Part shown: positions 57,401 through 64,000 of the stretch, piece by piece
How positions within the stretch are numbered: position 1 is the stretch's first letter
Layout of the letters: each line of letters begins with the position of its first letter
Notes under the pieces: model-generated
Told to the model about the DNA's origin: nothing
Databases searched by the model: none
What the model saw: the letters and a program-made list of their open reading frames with translations, nothing else
Position numbers and translations under genes: made by a program
Source: Aquimarina amphilecti
GTDB lineage: Bacteria > Bacteroidota > Bacteroidia > Flavobacteriales > Flavobacteriaceae
Assembly: GCF_900109375.1 (NCBI RefSeq)
Contig: NZ_FOAB01000002.1
Location: 186,001-250,000, forward strand
DNA: 64,000 nucleotides
Direction: 5' to 3'

Positions 57401-57991
57401 AGTTAGCTCCGCCTCATTAGTAATACTACAACCATCAATAGGTTCTGCTGCTACCAAATAAGAAGTTACCGGACTTCTTTGTATATCTACATTATCATTA
57501 TCAAACTCAGCATTTCTTACCGTATATTGTTGAGCTAATGGGCCATTATTTATAATTAATGCCGTATTCGTATCGGAATTACTAGCGATTTCAGCATCCA
57601 AAAAATTATTAGGACTATTCGCTCTAGTCATATAATAATTTGCTGACCAATATAATCCAGCATACACCAATTTACTGCACTCTTCTCTAGGGGCTGTTAA
57701 CCTAGCTTCACTTGAACTAAAAGTAGTTGGATCATCATCTACATCTATATAAGCAGTAACGGTATTACCATTATTATCAATACCGTTATAATTCCCATTA
57801 GGATTTGTAAACCTATTTCCATCTTTGTCCTCAATCATACCAACAATATCGTTGCCGGTCATGATCAAATCTCCTTTAACCCCTGAGATAGATTTTCTAA
57901 TCTTAAATGGAACAGTTTCTTGACTAAAAATGGATGTACTAACAAATAACAAGCATATCGCTATTAATTCGAGACGTAATTTTTTATTCAT
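51443..57991 (-). CDS. Giant secreted adhesin: PA domain, DUF11-like and SprB-type repeats, type A T9SS sorting domain
   Basis: A 2182-residue surface protein. It starts with a signal peptide ending SIFSQ (about residue 23). Residues about 180-285 look like a PA domain (GNIAVLRKGGICSLREKVVNAQNAGAVGVVIVND). Around 575-665 lies a DUF11-like domain (NVELGDEIIYDLEIENIGNEDF). From there to about 2000 come many Ig-like/SprB-type modules, each starting near a Cys and containing DG or GT followed by a Y-x-(F/Y)-x-(L/V) strand. The last 70 residues (IHLYPNPANTVVSINTD to IIKLVKQ) are a type A Por sorting domain, so it is exported by the type IX system and lipid- or LPS-anchored or released. Likely role: adhesion or gliding. 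Confidence 0.9.
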   Translation of the reverse strand: MNKKLRLELIAICLLFVSTSIFSQETVPFKIRKSISGVKGDLIMTGNDIVGMIEDKDGNRFTNPNGNYNGIDNNGNTVTAYIDVDDDPTTFSSSEARLTAPREECSKLVYAGLYWSANYYMTRANSPNNFLDAEIASNSDTNTALIINNGPLAQQYTVRNAEFDNDNVDIQRSPVTSYLVAAEPIDGCSITNEAELTGNIAVLRKGGICSLREKVVNAQNAGAVGVVIVNDNGLLPRLIGNGPEITVPVVSIGNDDISNANFLDEDLVTLLQSQTNVVLATLSTDQGDDVLTDLPLVDPRKQGPADFRNVKFKIPGGTYLDVAATSVVFDGYSNTPTNPLGNTANDEFPYVCYADVTSLLDLDNPFGTYTVADMNATQGFTSGGDGACGGWVLVAIYEDPQDDAKYISISDGFAQIFSGDDPIEFTYNGFMTPQGNLPVSTRYGVASLEGDFSLDGDQLNVLNTSGDYVALGQGSNTANPTTNFFNSSISSEGAYFTSRNPNSRNTQGFDIDIFDLPNPSNSIIGNGQTSAVFQLITTRDRFSVFLNSFSTTTMEPELSLVQRVFNADGTVEITGGNVELGDEIIYDLEIENIGNEDFIDGSVIITDILPVNTNLLGIADATLPTGVTYTEISPGILQFLVPSSLLEVTSDAISIRFRTQLVTSCNDLIDACSDQVINTTTASYTGLFSGIAVVDDIGVSSESCNATPEVMGNTIVNFAPCQIDVPFCGGELLLIAGAGYSNYTWSGPGISTPVVTTSNTFQVPNPQTGVFKVAKEDVDGTDSQCATSVEEFNVEGFNDIQNPILDYVNGTTVVTEDCNGLSIPQILLCGDQSLFLETNFDSSVLDGISWQRLSYSGTCQANSNDPCSLLDGNCTDANWEEVTGGNTSRYTVSEAGDYRIFAEFEGGCIIPFYFSVFKNEYQQELSMNPIGCDNEGNVSVVNVPINFAFSLTSGGPYTNTTGTFVISTPGDVTVYAIDTNFPGCEYVSTINVPSIDPVVSVTTVDPVCAEELGRIEVVITDGTPPFTYILDGNVEIGPVEDDTITFDNVAVGGYEIQVIDGNQCENYENVIINESNAIIEVSNTITPVTCGGSDIITDLGAIDLTISGGAGSYTYTLVDAANIAITPLIPSITISSNPIITTATEVRFEGLNFGQYYIFVQGTDNINGCSQVSFGPYNMVSPPDDLVANITVGPSCSEGIILDVIVQGGAGINPPVDPPPGFDIRIVGEPSPGLGDFVPLNDGEGGSTIVDANTPIRDHKYYGLAFYRAYTIEVRDNATNCVYRELISPINPPSEPKILNLTVTDASCAQVSDSGDGEISFEISEYNPSVTQVSWEVFSQTTNVSLGASYFGTATNLTGTNVPVTISNFSAGQYYVIVRENGTSCPARQDFVIDIPDSLYSIPTNITPANSCGDNAQIIMQTDGGTPFDISQTADGYTYAFTADGAGNPGVYPINSNIIDLGNVAGDFDIWVADANGCSFGPVDVNVIVNPLPTVVASFIDDCVYDNNNVIDVEGTGLGTLLYQLDEGAAVVGNIDNNNHQFIVATSGTYTITITDESGCSMNTIIRVYDELIISAAFTTTPTCGDADGVITAITSGAVQGTLSYELQDSTGTPTANITGNTTGVYTEVSSGDYIVVATDDGRGITSFCSFSTVISTENDIPITADMAITQDYNCDTSGEITVSNTTGGNGQYEYSLDAIIWSGNNQFTGLIDGDYTVYIRDSNTITCPVLLGTLNIDPIKEIVDLDFTATDITCSTSSTSITVVATGTNDTSFFEYRISAPITTPWQTSNMFADLEQGYTYTFEVRTDDGCSYTEDYRIDPITPLVVTGELVSDISCNGEADGIVRLEVSGGTPPYAFASSINPSLFYSDNEDGVSGQHTFTDIPAGSYEFLAQDSLGCSFIIPITLIDPSELLVSVDTDETGTIIVNASGGTPVYAYQLLSADGITMLFPEQTSNTFDVDVSGEYVVKVLDVNGCEVLKSITVTITNQNPIIDYADEILFCALIGQSYPVISIQDENGEEVDVSFTNAASIVWQRLDDISCNRPLDDTCPTTDDSCSSDWFDFETGADCMVLEPGEYRVIITFANRVTQSTEIYYFRAEGNTLDVIDNEKTNIHLYPNPANTVVSINTDISLIKVFDVSGKLVLQSIQNSFDISLLKKGVYFTEVETSKGAKKIIKLVKQ

Positions 57992-58167
57992 TTTTTCTAA
58001 AATTGATAAATCTGGTTTTTAATGTAAGTATCATAACAAAGGAAAATGTTACCATAACTTTACTTTTTATTTGACTTATACACCAAATATTCTCTCTTTT
58101 TTATTTTAATAATGATTTAGTAAATTATTTTATGTTTCTAAACATAATAATAACTGCATTTTAAAGG

Positions 58168-58200
58168 CAAAAAAAACACCTATCTAATAGATAAGTGTTT
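58168..58200 (-). terminator. Terminator after the sprF-like gene
   Basis: A 12-bp stem with one G-U pair (58174-58185 with 58189-58200), three-base loop, then a run of eight T on the minus strand. It lies about 50 bp after the sprF-like stop at 58252, so the giant adhesin gene downstream is probably transcribed separately. No TAnnTTTG element is evident in 57992-58168. Confidence 0.8.
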
Positions 58201-58251
58201 CCAATATTTATATTTTACCGTAGTAAAAAGAGTCTTTATGTACAATTCATT

Positions 58252-59229
58252 TTAATAAGTACATCCACATTTACTTTGTCTACATCCGAAATCGATTCCT
58301 AATGTAATCATATGTGATCCTGCCGCATTACTTGCATCAAAAACTTCATTAACATTTACTTGATATCCATACGCTACATAAAAGTTAGACTTCTTTATAC
58401 CAATCATTGGAGAAATAGATAAAGGTTTGAAATCCTGATCTACTAATGATCTTAAACTTATCCCTGCCCAATAATAATCTCCTCTGTGCAACTTACGTAC
58501 CTTTAGGTTAAGATCTGCAGTACTTCTGCCATCTCCAGCAAAGTTTTGATATAATACAGAAGGTTCTACTTCTATGTCGCTAAACCGATCATAAAAAGTA
58601 TATCCAGAATACACATAATAATTCTGTATTGAAGAAGGTTCTGTTGGGTTAAAATCATCAATCTGCTTCTGCAATAAATTTACTGCATTCGCACTTAAGA
58701 AAAACCTTCCTAATCTATACAGTACTCCAATATCAAAGTTAGAGTTGTTTACTGTAACGTTCTCTAAACTCTCACTTGGTGGCAAATTAGGATCACCATC
58801 ATTGAACTGAGATGTATCTATACCAAACTGAGTAAACTTATAACTAATACCAAAAGAAAGGTATTGATTCGTATACTCATTCAATGTTAAGTGATGAGCA
58901 AAAGATAACTGTACTCCTTTTTGGGAAGTTGCACCATTTTTATCATTAAACAAAATAGCACCTACACCTGAACGATCTGATATACGACCATCTATAGATA
59001 TCGATTGTGTTCCGGGAGCATCAGCAATATCAACCCATTGTTCAAACCCTGAGGCACGAACTTGCCAACAATCTCCTATACCTGCATAAGCACTAGATAT
59101 CAAATATGGATTATCTGCAATGTATTGGTTCTGAACTGGTGCAAAAAACTCCTGGCCATAACTTCTATTGCTTACTACAGTTGTCAATAAAACTATAGCT
59201 ATTATTATATGTCTTGTGTACGTTCTCAT
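58252..59229 (-). CDS. PorP/SprF family type IX secretion membrane protein
   Basis: An outer-membrane beta-barrel-type protein of 325 residues that in Flavobacterium helps SprB reach the surface and links to the type IX machinery. The signal peptide ends near SYGQ (residue 26). The mature start EFFAPVQNQYIADNPYLISSAYAGIGDCWQVRASGFEQW is the family hallmark, followed by alternating beta strands and a C-terminal MITLGIDFGC. It begins 5 bp after the stop of the SprB-like gene, the classical sprB-sprF pairing. Cysteines at the C-terminus (RQSKCGCTY) are a small oddity. Confidence 0.93.
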   Translation of the reverse strand: MRTYTRHIIIAIVLLTTVVSNRSYGQEFFAPVQNQYIADNPYLISSAYAGIGDCWQVRASGFEQWVDIADAPGTQSISIDGRISDRSGVGAILFNDKNGATSQKGVQLSFAHHLTLNEYTNQYLSFGISYKFTQFGIDTSQFNDGDPNLPPSESLENVTVNNSNFDIGVLYRLGRFFLSANAVNLLQKQIDDFNPTEPSSIQNYYVYSGYTFYDRFSDIEVEPSVLYQNFAGDGRSTADLNLKVRKLHRGDYYWAGISLRSLVDQDFKPLSISPMIGIKKSNFYVAYGYQVNVNEVFDASNAAGSHMITLGIDFGCRQSKCGCTY

Positions 59230-59234
59230 ACTTA

Positions 59235-62200
59235 TTATCTATATAAAGTAAAGTGACCTGTAAACTCTCTGTTATCAATGTCATTAAGGATAATGGTAAA
59301 CCAATAATCACCAGATGGTAACTCGCTTCCTTGGTAAATTCCATCCCATCCATTATTTGTTCCTTGATCTCCCATAAACTCAGCCAATAATCTACCATAT
59401 CTATCGAATACTTTGACTTCCATATCATCAAAGAAGAATGGATCTCTAAATGGATCTTGTCTAGGGTACCAAGTATCATTTGTACCATCACCATCTGGAG
59501 TAAAGTAATTAGGAATAATAATATTAATAAATATCAATTCTTGAACTCCAACTACTTCACAACCCATATTATCTATAACTCTTAATGCATAAATCGCAGT
59601 TTCGTCAATAGAGAAGATATTACTATCTAATTCTCTATAATCAGAGTCTGTTAAATCATTTACAGTTAAGCCATTTGGTATAATTGCTACAAAATAGGTG
59701 TAATCTCCACTACCTCCTGTGACAGTAATCTCATACTCATTAGGATCTTGAGGATTATTTGTCATCTGAGCAATAGGAGTTGATAAAGGAATATATTCTT
59801 CTATAGTAATTGCTCCTAAATCAAATACACATCCTGTAGGAGTATATGTCATGGTTCCTTGGTATTCTCCTGGCTGTACAATAAATGTTGGAGATAAACT
59901 ATCTCCTGGACTTACACCCCCATCTAATGATACTAGGTTATAAAGAATATCCGTATCTACAGAATCATCTCCAAGTATAAAGTCTATATAGTATACAGGC
60001 GGTTGATTTATCGAACCATCCGTATTTATTATCGGACAATCCACTCTAGGACTCATTACTCCGTTAAGAATAGCACCTTCTGGAATATCTACTGGTAGAT
60101 TGATTCTACAATTATTAGCATCTCTAATAAAGATTGTAGTAGTTCCACCTGGAAGATCCATATACGTTAATACACCATCCATAAAATCTCCATCATTATT
60201 CGTAATATTTGTCGAATACGGTGGTGTACCTCCTGTAATATCAATAGTAACTGCTCCATCACTATCTCCAAAACAAGTTTCTGGAGTTATTGCTCCAACT
60301 ATATTGGCCATTAACTGATCCGGTTCGCCAATAGTTACATCATATACTTGTCCACAACCATTAGAATCCTGAGAAAATACTTGATACACTCCAGGAACTA
60401 AATTTGTAAACGTGTGTTGATTAGGAACATTATCCGATTCATCATTAAAGAACTGACCAGGATTTGTACTTATTGCAAAAGAATAATCCGGTGTACCTCC
60501 AGCTGCAAATACAATTATAGATCCATTATCTTCTCCGAAACAAACTACATCTGTAATCTGAGGTGGAATATTTTCAAACTCCGCAGGATTTATAATATCG
60601 AAATCTACTTGAGAAACACAGTTTCTATCACTTCTTACTAAGTACGTATAATTTCCTGGTGGAAGGTCTATAAATTCGCTACTGTTTTGAGGTCCCCAAG
60701 TTTGAGTAGTAGTATTATTTGTTAATTCAAAAATATAATCTCCAATACCACCTGTAACTATTGCATCAATTACAGCAGTTGCTTCATTGAAACAGTTAAT
60801 ATTTGCAGCACTCGTATCTAAAGCAATCATTATCTGACTAATTGGTATTACAGGTACTGGTGAAGATAATTGAGATCTACAACCATTTACATCCTCCACA
60901 AAGAATTGATACTCTCCTGCTCCAAGACCTGTGAAAATTCCAGATCCACCATTTGCTACTTGATTACCATCTTGATCTACGTAATAATATTCCGTAATTG
61001 CTACATCACTAGTTCCACTAATTGTTACATCTATTGTGTTAATATCACAAGTAACTTCCGTAACACTATCAATACTAACAGTAACTTCACTAGGTTCATT
61101 TATAATAGCAGTCGTTGTTGCTGTACAATTCAAATTATCAGAAACAGTAATCGTATAAGTTCCTGCACCTAAATTATTAAACACATTAGTAGATTGAGGT
61201 CCACTAGTAGTAACTCCATCAGGGAATGTTAACGTGTATAAATACGTTCCTGCTCCTTGACCTCCACTAGCAACTACTGTAATACTACCATCAACATCAT
61301 CAAAACAAGTTACACTACTATCTGCAATAGGATCAACGATGATAGCGTTAGGCGATTGTATCGTAAACTGCTCATCATCCGTACATCCTTGACTATCTTC
61401 CGCAGTAACTGTATATAATCCTGCTGTTAGATTTTCAAATAACCCTGTAGTATTAGAGATAGCACCAGGAGTTAACGTATATGTAACTGTTCCCTGAGCT
61501 CCAGTAACAGAAGCTTGGAAAGATCCATCGCTACCAGGTACACAAGATTCTATAGTATTAATTGCTGATATCGCCGTTACAATTGGTGCGCTAGGGCCTG
61601 TGACTGCAATAGCATTAGACCTTTCTGTACATAATGGATCCGCAGTTTCCACAATTTCTACAATATATACACCTTGCGGTAGATTTACTGGTAAAATATA
61701 TGGATCTGGATCCGTAGTTGTATCTCCTGTTCCGGTAAACGCTGTTGGATTACCGTTTTCATCAAGAATCGTAAAATTATAAGGTCCTGAATATCCAGTT
61801 ATTGAAATATTGATTGTACCGTCCGCGTCTCCTAAACAAGTTTCAGGCGTTTCTTGTGCAGCTACTAATTCCACAAAATCGAATTGATCAATTTCATGAG
61901 TAACAGTAATCGTACACATTGTAATCTGATCTGTTATTCTAAACGTGTAAATACCTAAGGTTCTTGGCAACACAAAATTAGCAGTTGACACACCAGCAGG
62001 AGTATCTACAGGAGCAGGTGGATTAATTACAGTACCAGTATTATCAATTAACTCGAATAAGAAATCACCAGAACCTCCTTGCACAGACACAGTAACTTCT
62101 TCATCTACAGCACACGTAATATCCGTTACTATAGCAACAGCTGGGTTTGTCATAATTGGGAATGGTGCTACTGTTTCTGTTTCAGTTACAGGGTTTGTAG

Positions 62201-64000
62201 CACAGCTATTACTATCAGTTACTGAAATTAAATAATCCCCTTCTTCATCAGCGGTAATTTCATAATCTATTTCAGGTGTACCTAAATTAGCATCAGCTAT
62301 ATCCAATTCAGTAATAACAACTCCAGAAGGTGTTTCATAAGAAATACTATATGGTGCAGTTCCTGTAGTTATAGTCACGGTGATTATAGGGAACACAGAA
62401 CTATTATCAGGAGCACAACTATATGGACTTTGTGAGATTGCTACAGCAACTTGTGTAGCATTAGCTACAGTAATAGCAAACTGACCAGAACAACTTCTCT
62501 CTGAAGTTACAACAACAACATAGTCTCCAAATGGTAAATCAGTAAATACTGGATTATCTATTTGATCAACTCCAACCTGTTGCGCTAAATCAGGGTTTCC
62601 TGTTCCATCATCAACATATATTTGATATGTATAAGGTCCATCTAAATCAGTACCTGTTTGCAATGTTACGGTAACTGTTCCATCTGTCGCTCCTATACAT
62701 GATACAGCAGTTGACGTTGCAGATGGAATAGGATCCAACGGCACCGTTAATTCTGGAACATCTATCGTAATTGTACATGGCGTAGTAATAGCAGCAATAT
62801 TGATATCCGTAATTTCCACTATATAATCACCCGCAGCTATCGGAGTAAAAATATTATTTCCAACCTGAGGTCCAGCAACGATCGCAGTTGTAGCTTCATC
62901 TCTTAGAGTAAAAGTAAAATTACCTGGATTGACAGCAAAATCTGATCCACCATTAACTGTTACTGTTATAGTTCCATCAACATCTCTACAAGTAGGATCC
63001 GTCGTGAAATCCGCAGTAGCGGTTAATTCTGGTAATATCGTGATTGATTCTACATTAGAAGGACATCCGTTTTCATCATAAGCAGTAACCGTATAATTTC
63101 CAGGAGTAGCTACAGTGAATGTATGCGCAGTACTTCCATTATTAGCATCTTCTATGACACCAGTATCTAATTGGAACCTTAGTATCCCTGAACCTGGTGG
63201 TACTGGAACATTACTAGTTCCTGATGCAGATATTACATAACTTCCATCATGGGTACATACATCATCTACAGTAAGTGGATTAAGTACAGGATTATCAGTT
63301 CTATTTACCGTAACCACTATAGAAACAGGGTTAGAAGTACAAGAATTATCATCCACAACGCTAATTGTATAATCTGTACTAGCGCCAATAACTGGTAAAT
63401 CAAATATTCCCGTAGTACTTGTTGTTGTAAAAGTCCCACCACTTGGCACGTCGGTAGCAGTAAAAGTATAAGGAGCCGTTCCTCCAGAAGCTGTCACTAC
63501 AACTCTTCCATCATCGTTACAATTCGCATTAGTATTTGAATCCAAAGCTAACAGTAATTCTGTCGGTTGTGCTATATTGACAACATTTGATATGTCGTTA
63601 CAAGTAGAAACAGGATCAACAATCGAAACTTGAATGCTTCCCGCCTCTAAACCAGTTATGGTGATAGGATTCTGTACCGTAGTATCTGCACCTATAGGAC
63701 CTGTAACTGTACCTGTAGTCGTATTTGTTACGGTATAATTATAAGGACCTGTATGCCCTGTAACCGTAAGCTCTATATTACCAGTAGCATCACCAAAACA
63801 TAAGATATTTGGGGTAACCACGGCAATTTCAGCTTCTATTGTATCATAAGGAGTAATTTCATAAGGTAATGTCTCAATAGAACATTGAGTTCCTTGATCA
63901 AACACTCTAAAAATATAATTACCTACACCAGGTAAAAAGAATGAACCACTTGTAGTCGTAGCTCCTCCAGAAGCAACTCCTATCTGAGATGGCACTGCTC
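59235..64000 (-). CDS. SprB-like gliding adhesin with SprB repeats and type B T9SS sorting domain (5' end beyond window)
   Basis: The frame is open through the window's end (last full codon at 63998), so at least 1588 residues of the C-terminal part are seen and the N-terminus is missing. The GTG at 63995 is an internal codon, not a start. The protein consists of about 15 to 20 SprB-type modules of about 75-90 residues with the recurring motif C-(F/L/I)-G-(D/E)-x-(D/T)-G, for example PETCLGDADGTI, SVTCFDDVDGSI, DVVCFGEDNGSI and PETCFGDSDGAV. The last 95 residues (IPNYFTPDGDGTNDTWYP to HFTLYR) are the gliding-motility-associated C-terminal domain used for type B export. It is paired with the sprF-like gene 5 bp downstream. 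Confidence 0.93.
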   Translation of the reverse strand, partial: AVPSQIGVASGGATTTSGSFFLPGVGNYIFRVFDQGTQCSIETLPYEITPYDTIEAEIAVVTPNILCFGDATGNIELTVTGHTGPYNYTVTNTTTGTVTGPIGADTTVQNPITITGLEAGSIQVSIVDPVSTCNDISNVVNIAQPTELLLALDSNTNANCNDDGRVVVTASGGTAPYTFTATDVPSGGTFTTTSTTGIFDLPVIGASTDYTISVVDDNSCTSNPVSIVVTVNRTDNPVLNPLTVDDVCTHDGSYVISASGTSNVPVPPGSGILRFQLDTGVIEDANNGSTAHTFTVATPGNYTVTAYDENGCPSNVESITILPELTATADFTTDPTCRDVDGTITVTVNGGSDFAVNPGNFTFTLRDEATTAIVAGPQVGNNIFTPIAAGDYIVEITDINIAAITTPCTITIDVPELTVPLDPIPSATSTAVSCIGATDGTVTVTLQTGTDLDGPYTYQIYVDDGTGNPDLAQQVGVDQIDNPVFTDLPFGDYVVVVTSERSCSGQFAITVANATQVAVAISQSPYSCAPDNSSVFPIITVTITTGTAPYSISYETPSGVVITELDIADANLGTPEIDYEITADEEGDYLISVTDSNSCATNPVTETETVAPFPIMTNPAVAIVTDITCAVDEEVTVSVQGGSGDFLFELIDNTGTVINPPAPVDTPAGVSTANFVLPRTLGIYTFRITDQITMCTITVTHEIDQFDFVELVAAQETPETCLGDADGTINISITGYSGPYNFTILDENGNPTAFTGTGDTTTDPDPYILPVNLPQGVYIVEIVETADPLCTERSNAIAVTGPSAPIVTAISAINTIESCVPGSDGSFQASVTGAQGTVTYTLTPGAISNTTGLFENLTAGLYTVTAEDSQGCTDDEQFTIQSPNAIIVDPIADSSVTCFDDVDGSITVVASGGQGAGTYLYTLTFPDGVTTSGPQSTNVFNNLGAGTYTITVSDNLNCTATTTAIINEPSEVTVSIDSVTEVTCDINTIDVTISGTSDVAITEYYYVDQDGNQVANGGSGIFTGLGAGEYQFFVEDVNGCRSQLSSPVPVIPISQIMIALDTSAANINCFNEATAVIDAIVTGGIGDYIFELTNNTTTQTWGPQNSSEFIDLPPGNYTYLVRSDRNCVSQVDFDIINPAEFENIPPQITDVVCFGEDNGSIIVFAAGGTPDYSFAISTNPGQFFNDESDNVPNQHTFTNLVPGVYQVFSQDSNGCGQVYDVTIGEPDQLMANIVGAITPETCFGDSDGAVTIDITGGTPPYSTNITNNDGDFMDGVLTYMDLPGGTTTIFIRDANNCRINLPVDIPEGAILNGVMSPRVDCPIINTDGSINQPPVYYIDFILGDDSVDTDILYNLVSLDGGVSPGDSLSPTFIVQPGEYQGTMTYTPTGCVFDLGAITIEEYIPLSTPIAQMTNNPQDPNEYEITVTGGSGDYTYFVAIIPNGLTVNDLTDSDYRELDSNIFSIDETAIYALRVIDNMGCEVVGVQELIFINIIIPNYFTPDGDGTNDTWYPRQDPFRDPFFFDDMEVKVFDRYGRLLAEFMGDQGTNNGWDGIYQGSELPSGDYWFTIILNDIDNREFTGHFTLYR

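Noticed and set aside
59165..59494. 109-codon minus-strand ORF between the SprB-like and SprF-like genes
   Set aside because: It is an out-of-frame reading that overlaps the conserved type B sorting domain and the SprF start; both of those frames are clearly coding.
60414..61172. Plus-strand ORFs of 75-100 codons inside the SprB-like gene
   Set aside because: They are antisense shadows of the repeat modules, rich in Ile/Tyr/Ser/Arg/Asn with no domain or start signal.
63993..63995. GTG as start of the SprB-like protein
   Set aside because: The frame is open upstream to the window edge and no signal peptide follows; it is an internal Val codon.
59235..64000. Repeated DNA in the adhesin genes as a possible tandem repeat or CRISPR-like array
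   Set aside because: The repeats are protein modules of about 75-90 residues with diverged DNA; there are no identical short direct repeats with unique spacers.

Overview
The window looks like chromosomal DNA of a marine or soil Bacteroidetes bacterium, most likely family Flavobacteriaceae (Aquimarina/Flavobacterium-like; the genus is inference). Reasons: very AT-rich DNA, almost no Shine-Dalgarno sequences, recurrent TAnnTTTG promoter elements, type IX secretion sorting domains (types A and B), a PorP/SprF protein, SprB-repeat adhesins, a GH3 family protein and several Bacteroidetes-restricted families (DUF6427, DUF6341, DUF4837). I see no rRNA, tRNA, CRISPR array, insertion sequence or phage gene.

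Layout. (1) 1-2627: conserved flank with a partial DUF6427 membrane protein, DUF6341 and purD. (2) 2723-37976: about 35 kb of surface-polysaccharide genes, all on the minus strand and therefore transcribed from high to low coordinates. Nucleotide-sugar pathways are present for dTDP-L-rhamnose (rfbBACD), GDP-D-rhamnose (gmd plus an Rmd-like reductase), UDP-glucuronate and UDP-xylose (ugd-uxs), and a CMP-nonulosonic (sialic-type) acid (neuB, neuA fused to a HAD phosphatase, and a sialyltransferase-like GT). There are three possible chain-initiating enzymes (two WcaJ-like, one WecA-like), two Wzx flippases, four Wzy/WaaL-type proteins, two Wzz-like proteins, at least five further glycosyltransferases, an FkbM methyltransferase, an alkaline-phosphatase-superfamily-like protein and an embedded YceI lipoprotein. 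No Wza exporter, no Wzc kinase and no NeuC epimerase is in the window. (3) 37982-42478: conserved block of a Bacteroidetes protein (DUF6909-like), GH3, an M23 peptidase and, divergently, tatA. (4) 42867-51393: small secreted protein, tex, DUF4837 lipoprotein, LysM lytic transglycosylase, pgk, holB and doxX. (5) 51443-64000: surface/gliding block with a SprB-like type B adhesin (5' end beyond the window), a SprF-like protein and a 2182-residue type A adhesin.

How it fits together. The polysaccharide locus sits as one co-directional block between conserved housekeeping genes (purD on one side; DUF6909-like/GH3/M23/tatA on the other), which suggests a fixed chromosomal site with exchangeable contents. 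Redundant flippases, polymerases and initiating transferases suggest either two glycans made from one locus or a mosaic of merged loci. A 19-codon remnant of an rfbB-type gene between the two wzz genes is direct evidence of past rearrangement. The adhesin block probably serves gliding and surface attachment through the type IX system.

Most interesting points: the NeuA-HAD fusion paired with a NeuB lacking the C-terminal SAF domain; a 24-bp perfect palindrome just upstream of neuB; the rfbB remnant next to duplicated wzz; paralogous WcaJ genes bracketing ugd-uxs; a cluster of TTG start codons; two nearly leaderless promoters of identical geometry; and a conserved unknown protein with a nucleoside-phosphorylase-like motif.
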